Shown one piece after another: positions 1-11,300 of a stretch of 64,000 bases of DNA. Every line of letters starts with the position of its first letter. Position 1 is the stretch's first letter. The stretch spans positions 62,001 through 126,000 of the forward strand of contig WHUX01000061.1 in the NCBI GenBank assembly GCA_015179025.1, given 5' to 3'. This DNA comes from Terfezia claveryi. Lineage: Eukaryota; Ascomycota; Pezizomycetes; Pezizales; Pezizaceae. Under the pieces are notes generated by a model. That model searched no databases and was not told the origin of the DNA. It worked only from the letters and a program-made list of their open reading frames with translations. Position numbers and translations under genes: made by a program.

Positions 1-2242
1 GCATAACCACGGTGAGGATTGGGGTGATGCTGGTATGTCCCTACGGCTTGATAACAGGATTTACAGTATAATTGTTAACCAGTAACTACGTCCAGCCGTC
101 GAAATGGTTCGCCTTAATCCCTAGTGACAACTATGCATAAATTGCTGACATTTAACAACAGGGTTCGAAACGAAAGCTCTGGTCGGAGGGTGTCATCCAG
201 TAAGGGACAACTACACCAGGCCCGTAGCCACTCGCCAGGTGTGAGTTGATTAGGTGAGGGCAATCCCCTTTGTAATTGTCTATTTCCTCTCTCTATATAT
301 ATATATATATATACCAAAATACATTTGGGCGGTCGTGGTAAAGTTGCAAGCAAAGTAGTGACGTCTAATAACGAGCTGAAAATACACATACAGGCAATGT
401 CCATCACTTGACTTCCTGCTTAACAACTGTGATCATATCTTAAACACCTAGGATGCCGCTCTCCATCCACTTATTGAAATTCCTGTTGTTTTTCTGGTGT
501 AGTCTTCGGTCCCTTGTCTACGGCTGATCATGTTGTCCGGTCATCCTTATGTATCCATTCCCTACCCTAGAGCACAATATTCCTAATGCTTTCATCCGAG
601 TACGTCTCTAGCTTCCGCCGCCCCGTACGTAGTAGGTGTTCTATGGTATTGAAATCCTTTCGGTCGACATCTAAGTGTGATCGAAATTCATCCCTGCTTA
701 CCGATCAGTATTTTCTCCCTCTTTTCCATTCCATATCGTATCAGCCTCCTCCCCCCCTGGTATCTGGTATTGTCCGTAGCCGAGGTACTTTTGTACCTTC
801 TTCTCACACCCCAATGAGACCGAGTCCAGGCTAAATTAATTCGAGCGAATTCACCTTGCGAATTGTCTGAAATTTTCCCTCGATTCCTACTAGGGTTCGA
901 CGATCATTAGCCCCACTCGCCCATCAAACTGAATTGTCTGTAGACCGTCAGCGGTACCCGCAGGCGAGCCCGGAATTGAATGCACACGTACCACCGGTTT
1001 TAGCTTTGCCTGCCTCAAGCAAGCCCTATACAACGAAAGCACGTCTTTCTGTAGGCCTGTAAGCTTCCTCGTTGTGGCCATCTCTATCTCTGTTTACGTT
1101 TGTCGTCGTTGCCTTTGGAATGTAAACACTCTCAGTTGGGAGTTGGGAGTTGCCGAGGGATTATGAAAGTCAGGCAACTGTTTTGAGACTACCCCAACAG
1201 CTTGATAAACTAGTTGTGTGTTGGTACTTGGTAAAACGAAACTTTGGTCGTGATGAGTGCTGCTTTAAGAACCCAGCCAGACTAACCGGAAATGGGACTC
1301 AAACTAAATTCATGGGTTCTTTCATAGTCTGGTTGGCACAACGACCTCTGGTTGGCACAAGCGAGGGGCTTGTGCCAACCAGACTACTCTGAAAGAGGGT
1401 TCTTTCTATACTCCATAATTTGCCACTAGATTAATAATTTGCATTAATAGAACGGACCCAGTGTTGCATACTTGGTCTGAAGTTGTGCATACAGTATCAT
1501 TGATGTTCTTTTTGACTTGTTGCCTAAATAGGAAGTCAACTACGATGCCAAGGTCGCCCCCACAGGAGGAGGGTCGTGCAACCAGACTGCCAAGGTCGAC
1601 ATACATACGGATACATAGTCTGGTTGGCTAACGGATACATAACTGCAGTCTCGAACCCGACCGCTCCTAGGGCAACGCAGAACTCATCACCGCACTCCAG
1701 AGTGCGGTAACCAGCCAAACTCAGGTTTTGACGGCAGCCAAAAATTCCACCAAAACAATTCACGATACGATCCAACTCAACCACACGATACGATTCAACT
1801 CAACGACCTACAAGAAGCAGCAATCAGCTTACGTCACCCAATAAATTTAATTAATCGATGCATTTTGAATAGATTTAAGATTGCTGTTTCTGGATAATTC
1901 TTAATCAAGTTCTCTAAATTTGAGCATACATCATTAAATAGATAAGCTGTTGCATGAAGTAACTTGTCGTTGGGTTGATCGAGGCATGTTGTGATATAGA
2001 GCTGACTAAGAACGCGTAGACTAACTGATAATTCTCACGCAGAGTGGGTCAATGGAAAACTCAAGGCTCCGAGACTACTCCGTAGTAGGTGTATTTTTAT
2101 TTGCAATTGAAATGACTTAAGCAGCACGAAAACCTTGGCAATACCACCTTGGCAATACCTTTTGTCTGCAGGAAAGTCATCATCGCGAGATCATTCAACA
2201 TAGACCCCGATTACAGCTAATTTATTGGTAGAAGCTCTTACA
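1..2242. other. Intergenic DNA with short repeats
   Basis: No coding exon with a recognisable family or coherent splice pattern was found. It holds a TA dinucleotide run near 293-313 and a short foldback repeat at 1326-1385. A related motif with AACCAGACT ends lies at about 1575-1630, and a small duplication of the string TTGGCAATACC at about 2133-2158. The open frames here are short and lack family resemblance. Confidence 0.6.
1326..1385. repeat. Foldback repeat, AACCAGACT family
   Basis: The 15 bases at 1326-1340 are the perfect reverse complement of 1371-1385. A second nested pair, 1347-1361 with 1369-1383, repeats the same arm. The shared end is GTGCCAACCAGACT. Related ends occur near 1575, 1618, 4485, 28231 and 34105, so this is a dispersed family, probably a miniature inverted-repeat element or its solo ends. 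Confidence 0.6.
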
Positions 2243-3589
2243 ATGGCTTCTTTTTCTGTATGCACTTCCTAAGGCTGCAGTGAAACCCAAATGACCGTGA
2301 AACAAGATATCGATGCTAACGTTGCGGTATATATATAGAGACTCATCCGCTTCATTGCGACGGACAATAAGATGTACTACGGGGATGCCATCCTCCCAAC
2401 CGGCATAACCGATGCAGCTAAAGCTACCAAGGCGAAGCTTATTGAAGGCGATATCTTCTCGAGCTCGGTGAGAGTCAACCAGCAGAGAGTTTTGGATGTG
2501 AAGAAGTTGTTGGCGCCGATTGATTCTAAGGATGTGAGGACTGTGAGGTGTTTGGGATTGAATTATGCTGCGCATGCGAAGGAGGTGATTTTTTGCCTAT
2601 CTAAAATAATTTTTGAGTGTCTGGGTGAGGCTTGGATGGGGATATTAATTAGGATTATTGTTTGAGGCAGTCAAATATGCCGATTCCGAAGTTTCCGATT
2701 TTGTTTGTAAGTATGGCTCTTCCTAGGTTTGGATGTGGAGGCTTGGTTATGGAATAGTTGTTGATTAGGCTGGGTGAGAACAGTATAAGCCAGTTACGTC
2801 TTTGAGTGGTCCCACTGGTATGATTTCTCGGGAAGTAATAATGGGATCGAAGCTTTTATTGACTGAAAGTCCTAAGATTCTATTCCCATTCCGGCAATGG
2901 CACAAAATCCTGTTGAGGGTATTGACTACGAGTGTGAACTCGTGATTGTTATTGGTAAACCGGGGCGAGATATCCCAGAGGGCAAGGCATTGGACTACGT
3001 CTTTGGCTACTCGGTTGGAAATGACATAAGCCATAGGGAATGGCAAATCAAAAGGGGGGGAGGGCAATGGTATATGAGCTCCTGTCGAAGCCTGTGCTGA
3101 GAAATGGTGTTGATGTTTATACAGGAGTCTTGGGAAGGGGTTTGATGGCTGGGCACCATTTGGGCCTGCAGTGGTCTCCCCCAAGGTTTGATTTTCTAGT
3201 GTTCTAAGATCGTAGGGTTCTACTGACATAAAAAATTCTATAGCTCATTCCCAACCCAAATAACCTGAGAATAATGACGAAGCTAAATGGAAGGACCGTG
3301 CAAGACTCCACAACAGCAGACCAGATTTTTGGAGTTGCTAAGACTATCAGCTTCTTATCCCAAGGAACAACATTGCTCCCTGGTGATATGATATTTACTG
3401 GAACGTGAGTACTCCTATGACAGAATCTATAGAGATGAGACTGATGAACCCAGGCCACAAGGAGTTGGGATGGGAATGAAGCCGCCAATCTGGCTGAAAG
3501 ATGGCGATGTGGTTGAGGTTACTCTAGAAAATGTCGGGAGCTGCGTCAACAAGGTGGAATTTGAGACGAAGGCTGAGGCGAAACTTTAG
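2243..3589 (+). CDS. Fumarylacetoacetate hydrolase (FAH) family protein
   Basis: Eight exons: 2243-2257, 2339-2584, 2671-2706, 2784-2817, 2877-3069, 3125-3185, 3244-3404 and 3454-3589. All phases agree, giving 293 residues. The protein starts MASFSRLIRF. It carries the FAH-fold signatures [24 protein letters not shown], the acidic metal-binding stretch [26 protein letters not shown] and, near the end, TGTPQGVGMG. This is the FAHD1/FAHD2-like group of Mg2+-dependent C-C bond hydrolases and decarboxylases acting on small oxo-acids; the exact substrate cannot be read from sequence. The first exon codes only five residues. I chose it because the frame upstream of 2339 has a stop, the RLIRF motif must be included, and a CTAAC branch site lies before the acceptor. 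Confidence 0.9.
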
Positions 3590-5332
3590 TAAAATTAATT
3601 CGACGGTAAGGTACCTGGAGGACCCCTATTTTGGCTAATCGTGCAAGAGCCGACAGCTCATAGCAATAAGTTTGGAGCTAACCTGCTCGTTATCTGCTGT
3701 TCCGATGTGGCTTATTACGGTCTCGCGGTCCCTTGTTAAAAGTGTTGCAGTATCTCTCGTTACCGCTCTCACATAGTTACTTGTTCCCGGTCACTATGAA
3801 CAAAAATGCCAATCATACTCTACAGTGGGTTACTTTAATCTGGCCTCTCGTACGAAATGGTATCTTGTCAAATCAATGCGCCTTAAGATAGACAATGAGC
3901 ACCGAAGTAGGCTGTTTAGGAAGTCGGACTCCATCATAACTGTTTCGAAAAATCCAGTTCTCCATCGTGGGAAAGTAACTCATTCGAGCTCTCGAAGCCT
4001 AATATACATCTACCGATCATACTTCCGGATAGATATACAGAAAGCATGGCGATTCTTACAGCGATTCTTCACATGCGTTAGGGAACCCATTGTAAGACAC
4101 TCTTCTCTATCCACTGGGTTTTAACGAAGGTTGTCAAAAAACTTGCTGCATACCCTCGATTGAGGTTCGGATGGTTCTTGCCATGGCACATGCTATACCG
4201 GTGCGGAGAATAAATTGACTTTAAAATAGTATTAATACTAAGGGATGTTCTGATAGAGGGTCCAGTTCAGGAGAACATGAGAAGGCTGCAGCAGCAAACT
4301 ACCTGAGCAGGGAAGTGAGGATAACAGCTCTACACATGTTCTTAATGAAAATGATACTTTTAGTGGATTGAGGGTATTATTAGAACGTTAGAGGAATGCG
4401 TGGAGATTAAGGGTAGTTTTCGCAGATAACACAACAGTTATGTTACTTTACATAAGGGGCCTTATTAGCGCCAGGAGGAGGGACGTGCAACCAGACTACC
4501 ACCACGCCCCAATGGAAAGTAGCATACAAGGAGAGGATGCAGAGGTGGATAAATGGCTACATTATGGCTGGGTGGGATTTTAATGCTTACCTTTATTTAT
4601 CATTTAAAACTAACATGGTTCTTTCAAGACTTGAACTTGAAAACTAGTCCTATCAGAAATACACACAAGTCTCTATCCTGTAAGGAGCCATTGCGCCGGG
4701 GGGGGGTCCACTTTAAACTAACGCCTTAATAGTGATCTTTGAGAGACTAGATCTTTTTCATTGGTATTTGCGGAAAAAGAGTTGGGAGAAGGCGCAGATC
4801 CTAAAGGTGACCAATATCCAGGAATCATCTCAATATAGATTTTAGTATTGGCTAAACACGCCGATACACACTCTGCGAACATGAATGAGGTCGATACACA
4901 GAGTTGTCAGGGACTAGGTGGAATACAGTCCTGGAGAAAGTAGGCTGTGAAATGCTGGAAATGGATGCGACGAAATAGTCGCATGTATTATTACCACCTG
5001 GCTGAAGACACATGGACCTGTCGAGTATTGCAACGTTACCCTGATTCACCGTCACGTGCCATTTATCCTCTTCTGGAATTTCCATCTTGAGAAGTATTTT
5101 AGTCGGTTAAGATATTTGCTCCATAGTATCTTATAAGAATCTCTTCTCCACTCCTCCTTCATTCTTCTCTCTTCTCACCACCTCGAACTCATTGTGTTTT
5201 TATACCATAGCTTCAGCTTTTTCTTGACGTACTTCGAGCTTTCCGTTATTTTTGTTTCAGTTCCGTTCCAGCCTTTGCTTCCTCCTGTTTTTTGATATTC
5301 AACAGCAGGTAATCTCCTTGTTCGATATAAAA
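3590..5332. other. Intergenic DNA
   Basis: No gene is supported. A short block near 4468-4500, GGAGGAGGGACGTGCAACC followed by AGACTAC, closely repeats one near 1562-1585. A G9 run sits near 4699. The last 200 bases are pyrimidine-rich and are likely the promoter and 5' UTR of the next gene. Confidence 0.55.
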
Positions 5333-6664
5333 ATGTTCTCAGCAACGATGCAAAAGCTCCTCATTTTCGCCCTCCTTTATGGATGCAGCATTCCCCTTGG
5401 ATCTGCCTTACCCAAGAATGTTATACATGGTCAGCATATCACAGGAGCCTCAGTTACCGGTAACCTCAAGGCGAGGACCAGCCTTGTTGACTATACTGAA
5501 GCCTATAATCAACTCATGAAGCTGCTCCATGAAATCTATGGTGATGATGTTGGCAAGGTTCTTCAGGACCCCGAGTGGCTCACACGAGTCTGTTCCCAAG
5601 TCTGTGCACCAGATGACCAGAAATGTCGTCAAGAATGTGTGGAGAAGCAGATTGGTTATGTGAGTTACTCAACATTGCCTCCAGTCTTTGTTCGTCCATG
5701 AGCTAATAATCAGACTGACAGTTCGATGTCAACCATATTGCTCGATGTGCTGTACGTGTGGATCTGTTACGTATTCTTGTGCTCACCCCAAAAATTAACC
5801 AGCAGTCATTATCTAGACCCATTGTGAGAATATTCCTCATCAAGGAGAATCTTCCCTACAGGGTGAATATGGAGCTTGTTTAGTTCCCTGTTTGAAACAT
5901 CAGTACGCTTATTCCTCACCCCTTCTGCAAGATTCCACTTTGATAACCATGGCACTATCAGGCATGAGAATACCGATATTGTAGAGAAACCCGCCAAAAA
6001 AAACCCAACCCCAACTGGTGCAGTGGATGCTCCAAGCAATCAAGGCTCTTCACAGACATTCCCATACTCTGTTACCCTCATGGATGCTAGTACGACGAGT
6101 GTTATTCAAGTTATCTCACAGATCACTCATGGAGTTGAAGACCTATCTGTCGAAGATACAGAGCTCAAATACCTGACTCCAGCCGTCAAAATTATCACAT
6201 CACCCACAGTCGACAATTCCGATACAACTATCGCCAAAGAAGCCACAGCCATTACAGGGACTACTCTTCAACCGGTTGACGCTGCATCCATTGCTCCGAC
6301 GCCATTTACACTGGTAGCTAACACTAATACAACAACTGTTCCATCCAATGTTGAACAGTTTGGAAATGTGCCGACGCTTGCTGTGGTTACGGAAAGTGAT
6401 TTTAAATCCCATGCCCCGTCTTCAATTCCCAAAGATGCCACCGGCGCTCTGACAACCTCAATGGTTGGAGTGATGAAGAAGATTGGATCGGGACTCAATT
6501 TCACAAACATAACAACAAGTACAAGCACTGGTACTTCTAAGCCGACATTAGAGCCTGGTTTGGCGGAGGGTGCAGCTGCTATTGATACTCCTTTTCTTTC
6601 TTTTGGCTCATCCACATCTGTTCTTCTTGCTGTTGTGATTGGGTTCGGGCTCATTATGGGGTAG
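5333..6664 (+). CDS. Cys-rich, Ser/Thr-rich secreted protein, probably GPI-anchored
   Basis: Proposed exons are 5333-5659, 5722-5751, 5803-5823, 5862-5902 and 5962-6664, in phase, giving 373 residues. The N-terminus has a signal peptide (LLIFALLYGCSIPLGSALP). A small Cys-rich module follows with seven cysteines, including CSQVC, KC, EC, RC, AC and PC. A long Thr/Ser/Val-rich stalk with several N-x-T/S sites comes next. The C-terminus is a small-residue site followed by a hydrophobic tail with no charged end (about SSTSVLLAVVIGFGLIMG), as in GPI-anchor signals. The likely location is the outer plasma membrane or cell wall. The cysteine count and spacing do not fit CFEM. No enzymatic motif is seen and the family was not recognised. 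The tiny middle exons rest on splice signals and phase only. Confidence 0.7.
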
Positions 6665-7227
6665 AGAGAGGTTGATACTGAATTGGGAGTGGAATTGTTG
6701 TTCCGTTTATAAATGTATCACTCTGTCTTTCTTTTCCTTGCTTATCAGTTAAGCCACCTGTATTTATAAAAGCCTGGGCCGTACTTCTAGAGGGTGCAGA
6801 TGCTCTTAATATACCATCTATATCTACTATAGTACCATGACCCTCTGTAAACATCGTTTTGAACTTATGCTCCTGCAGCTGGCTATAGCTACCTCGCGGT
6901 AGAAAGAAGTGGTTTATGGTTCTGCTGGTTATGGTTACTGCGTAATTGAATACTACATAGCTGAATGTTATACCCCTCTACGAGAGGTTGGACTACCAGA
7001 ACAGCACCGACTCAGCTTTCCCCATATTGCCTAGCTCGGTCCTCCCAATTGAGTATGGACGCACAGAGCTCCTGTCCACAAGTGCACAGTTCAAAGTTTC
7101 ATCTTCCCCTTCTTACCCCACCTCAACCAACTTAGAATCTCCTGGGAAACACGTTATAATCCTCCTGCGCTCGTACTTCATTGCCTGCAGGCTATCTTTA
7201 CGCAGATTCTCTCAGAAGGCACCCATA
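6665..7227. other. Intergenic region between the GPI-protein gene and SEC53
   Basis: No coding exon is supported. It should hold the 3' UTR of the upstream gene and the promoter of SEC53. An open frame that runs into SEC53 from about 6988 shows no conserved residues and is read as 5' UTR. Confidence 0.6.
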
Positions 7228-8521
7228 ATGGCCGTCGCAGCAGCTCAATTCCCACCTCTTTTCTCTCGCCCAGTCGCCAACACCATCTGTCTTTTTGATG
7301 TAGATGGTACATTGACACCAGCTCGACGGGTAGCTTTGCTCCCTCCCTGTTCGCTGTACTGCTGCATATCAATGGGCTTAGAGGCTGATTGGAAGTGTCA
7401 TGGCCTTGGCCCTGACTTTCCATGGATATATAGCATGTCAGCCCCGAGATGCTTGCTCTACTCCAGAAACTCCGCGAGAAAGTGGTAATTGGGTTTGTAG
7501 GAGGAAGTGATCTTGTTAAGCAACAGGAGCAATTGGGGGTCAATGGGTTGAATGGTCTGCTCTTCTTTTCTTGAATGATCGGTGTTAGGGGGTTAAAAGG
7601 AGTGTTAGCGGAGAAAGAAGGGGATATGGGTGAATAATTGTTGGATTTTGGCTGACAGTACGGGGGCGTGGAAAACAGTGGTTGATCTATTCGACTTTTG
7701 CTTTGCGGAGAATGGGCTTACTGCTATCCGCCTGGGAGAAAACTTGCCTAGTAACAGCTTTATCAAGTGGCTTGGAGAGGAGAAGTATAAGAAATTGGCG
7801 AACTTCATACTACACTATATTGCGGATTTGGACCTTCCTGTGAAGAGGTATGGGACACCCCACCTGAGCAACGTTAAAGCTATATTTTCCCTGCAGCTGT
7901 CTAATTCAGATATTAATCTCTATATTTTGGGTCTACATCCACAGGGGTACCTTCATCGAATTCCGCAACGGCATGATCAATGTCTCTCCCATCGGCCGTA
8001 ACGCATCGTACTACCCCCTTTACCCTTCAGCCCCTATTTCCATTCTACTTCCTACTGGAGCCCCCACCTAGTGGACTTGGATTCTTGGATCTAACTCCGG
8101 CTTCTTCTGCTTCGACTAGGATCCAAGAACGTCATGACTATGAAGCTTTCGATAAGACAACGAATATTCGACGGGACTTTGTTGCGGCGTTGAAGAAGGA
8201 GTTCCCCGATTACGGCCTCACGTATAGCATTGGTGGTCAGATTAGTTTCGATGTTTTCCCTACAGGCTGGGATAAGACCTATTGCTTGCAGCATGTGCTC
8301 AAGGAAGGAGAGGGGTATTTCAAGGAGATTCATTTTTTTGGAGATAAGACTTATAATGGTAGGCTGAACCCGGCGCATGCGTGTATTGGATGTGAATTTT
8401 TCTAATGGGTAATCTAGGTGGAAACGACTACGAGATTTTTGAAGACCCAAGGACAATTGGGCACACTGTCACATGTCCGGAGGACACCATGGCGGAGTTG
8501 AAGAAGTTGTTTGATTTGTAA
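7228..8521 (+). CDS. SEC53: Phosphomannomutase
   Basis: Six exons: 7228-7329, 7434-7554, 7679-7847, 7945-8007, 8120-8358 and 8418-8521. They are in phase and code 265 residues, the usual length. The enzyme converts mannose-6-phosphate to mannose-1-phosphate in the cytosol, feeding GDP-mannose for N- and O-glycosylation and GPI anchors. The HAD-type catalytic motif DVDGT is at residues 24-28. Also visible are [17 protein letters not shown], the cap-domain string [30 protein letters not shown], the Mg-binding FFGDKT and [16 protein letters not shown]. The second intron was placed so that the frame reads [16 protein letters not shown]. An alternative acceptor at 7658 cannot be formally excluded but breaks phase. 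Transcription is convergent with the membrane-protein gene at 9795-11300. Confidence 0.95.
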
Positions 8522-9794
8522 TGTCTAGCGCATAGGTATATATCCTTGTGGATGTGGGTCTGTTTTGTTTTTCCCCTGGCTGGCGAGGAGGGAGTTTCTA
8601 GAATCTTGTTCAAGAACTAGATAGAGAGCGAGTTCTCGGGCAGGATATACCACTGTTATTGTGGAGTAGTATAAAATATCATATCTTGTTGAATTTAAGC
8701 TTTTGTAAATTGGGACCTAATCCAATAATGTACGGTTAGAGTTCATGATGAATATATATGTAAAACAAGTTTACTCGTGACCTGTACGTGTCCTAACAAA
8801 ATATAGTACGAGCCTTGACAAGATGTTGTACCGCAGATGCTGCTTTGCCATAGTGCAGAGGATAACGAGAATTACACACAGGTCAAGCAGAATATTAGCA
8901 TAGTCGAGGGTTGCAAAACACACACAAAATACAAAAAAGCTCACCTTTGCAGCTACAAGAAATCCTACACTGGTAAAATTGTTAACTACGCGAAGATAAT
9001 AGTTCAAACATCCCCCCGTACAAAGCTTAGAATATTTGTATTGCAATTTAATTACTCGTTTTCATTTCATTTCACATTCGTAGCTAAGCTCATTAACCCC
9101 CCCCCCCCCCCCCTCCCTTCTCCTTTTTACCCCCCAACACATACACAAAAAAAATTCCAATAACAACATCACTAATATTCCGAATCCAAATCCAAGGCGA
9201 AAATCCTTGCGGCAAAGTTTTGATGGTTTGTCCAAATCCTGAAAAAGAAGATGATGATGCTGATTAGACGAGAGTAGGTAATGGTAATACGAAATTAAAA
9301 AAAGCCAATCCAAAGCCGGAAAAGGAAAACGAAAACAGAGCTAATCCCATCCAAAAATTTTCGAACTGGACTCAGTCCATGTTCGTTCAAAATACGCAAG
9401 GATGAGTAGAGAGTAGATAAGGGGGGAGAGAAAAATTGTATGGATATACTTGTGGGTTTTAATCTAAATGTGCGGTATGTGGTAAGTAACAAAGCAGTAG
9501 CAGATTCTTGTCCAATTTCCCCCCCTCCTCCAAGCCGAGATATATCCATCCACTCCTATAATTTATGTCCTTTCTCTGCCACCTCTAGCGTTTCCCCTCC
9601 ACGAGGCCCCGTTACCGATCCTAGAAATTTACAAATAAAAATCAAACTCCCAAAAAAAATAGAGTACTCACTCGACCGTGGTCTATGTTTCTAGACCCGG
9701 GAGAAAGAAGAAATGAAACAAAAACTAAAATCCAATGCAGAGAAAGGCTAGAAAGAAATGAATCAAACCAAAGATAATACGCAAGATCTATTGC
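8522..9794. other. Convergent intergenic region with a poly-C tract
   Basis: Two 3' ends face each other here. No gene was found. A run of 17 C lies at 9097-9113, followed by pyrimidine-rich DNA. The rest is AT-rich without recognisable elements. Confidence 0.6.
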
Positions 9795-11300
9795 CTATTC
9801 CCTTGATTGGGGTGGCGACGGGTTGATATTGAACCTCACACTGGATGGAGTCGGAGGAACTGCATACGATTGTCTATGCTGATTCGGAGCAAATGCCGGA
9901 GTCAGTGGTAGCGGAATCGCGGTTGGATCATAGCTATGCGGTTGAGGCTGAGGAACTCCCCAACCAGACTGGACCACCTGTGGACTAGGAGCAAGTGACA
10001 CTGGGGGCTGATGATGCCTAACCTTCGGGACTGCCTGAAGCTGGAATCCCCCGCTAGTAGGAGTTTGCATAGGCCGTTCCGATGCTGGGGCCATTCCTTC
10101 CTCAGCAGCAGAGTATGGGTCCTTGGACATATTGTACAAAGTGTTCTTCTTCGTTTCATCCTCATCGTCAGAGTTTGCGGCTTCTTGTTCCCGGAGTTTT
10201 GCGAACCAGAGTTCGGAGCGGGCACGGTCACGGACGTCCATGGACTTGCGGAGCTTGCGCTTGGTGGCAATACGCCAGAAGGCGAAGGCGTAGACACCGA
10301 TGGTGAAGAGCTCGACGGAGACTTCTATGAGGGCACAGACGAATCCCCAATCCTACGACAAGTTAGTTTTCTATTTATTGGCTTAGATAGAGAATATTAC
10401 GTACCAGTTCAAGGCAGACAAGCGCGTAATTGATGTCATCCTGGAAAAGCTGCCTTCTCTTATTGTCCTTGCAAGACCATCCCCAGATATCCTGACCGTC
10501 ACCCGCAGCTCTTGTCCCGTTGAGAATTCCTGCGGCAATACCCCACATCACGATTGCGAAGATGAAAGTCGCGATAGAAAATGCCGTCACGTAAATGCTT
10601 GCCTTCTCCGCTCGTCGATGACCACCGCGCCAGTATGCGAACAGCACACTCACACAGAGAAGCAAAGACACAGCAGCAATACAGCAAAGAGTGATTTGAG
10701 GCCAGGTTGCAGAGTTTGCTGCCCATGGAGGGGAATTATTTCGCGCAGGAAGATTAGCCGTCTTGTGGAAAATGTACAGAGCAGACGAGACCAGTGAAAG
10801 GACTACGAGAGAACAGCAGAAGTTGATGCTTCGCAGGACGACTTTTGCAATTCTAATACGGAATTTTACTTTCTAGAATAATGCAAAATACGTTAGCTTA
10901 TCCCACACAGACCAAACCAAGGCATATTTTAACATACCAAGTCCTTCCTATCAATTTTTGTAACCTCCTCTTCTGCCTTGACAACCGCTTCTTCCTCCTT
11001 GAAAGTTGCGCTCATGGGTGTCTTGGGGTCAAATGGTGCTGTGCTATCCCTTCGCATGGGCACAAATCCATGTGGAGTTTGCGGCTCTAGCCCACCAGTG
11101 GGTGGATAGAACGCTCCTGGAGGAGAAGGCCTTCGAGGGGAGAGAGGCGTCCTTGGTGAGAGGGGAGCGCGGAAGTTGGGGGAGAGAGGAGTCCGTGGGC
11201 CATGGGATGCATATTGTGACCTAGGGGAACCGGGTGTTGGTGGAGCCTGGAAATATGGGCGAGGGGATGGGGCTGGTGGTGGTACTGTAGCTTCCGGCAT
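9795..11300 (-). CDS. Four-TM membrane protein, MARVEL-like
   Basis: On the minus strand the exons are 11300-10938, 10872-10405 and 10352-9795, all phase 0, giving 462 residues. The first 120 residues are Pro/Ser/Arg-rich with repeated TPLSP-type motifs, so probably cytosolic and phosphorylated. Four hydrophobic segments follow: about SINFCCSLVVLSLVSSALYIF, ITLCCIAAVSLLLCVSVLFAYW, TAFSIATFIFAIVMWGIAAGI, and one spanning the last splice site (ALVCLELDWGFVCALIEVSV). The tail of about 150 residues is Pro/Gln-rich and disordered. Four TM spans with cytosolic ends resemble fungal MARVEL-domain proteins of membrane microdomains, but I see no diagnostic motif, so the assignment is by topology only. 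The cysteine and tryptophan in the 3-4 loop (GWSCKDNKR) may be structural. Confidence 0.8.

Noticed and set aside
5563..5902. CFEM domain in the GPI-type protein
   Set aside because: Seven, not eight, cysteines and the spacing does not fit CFEM.
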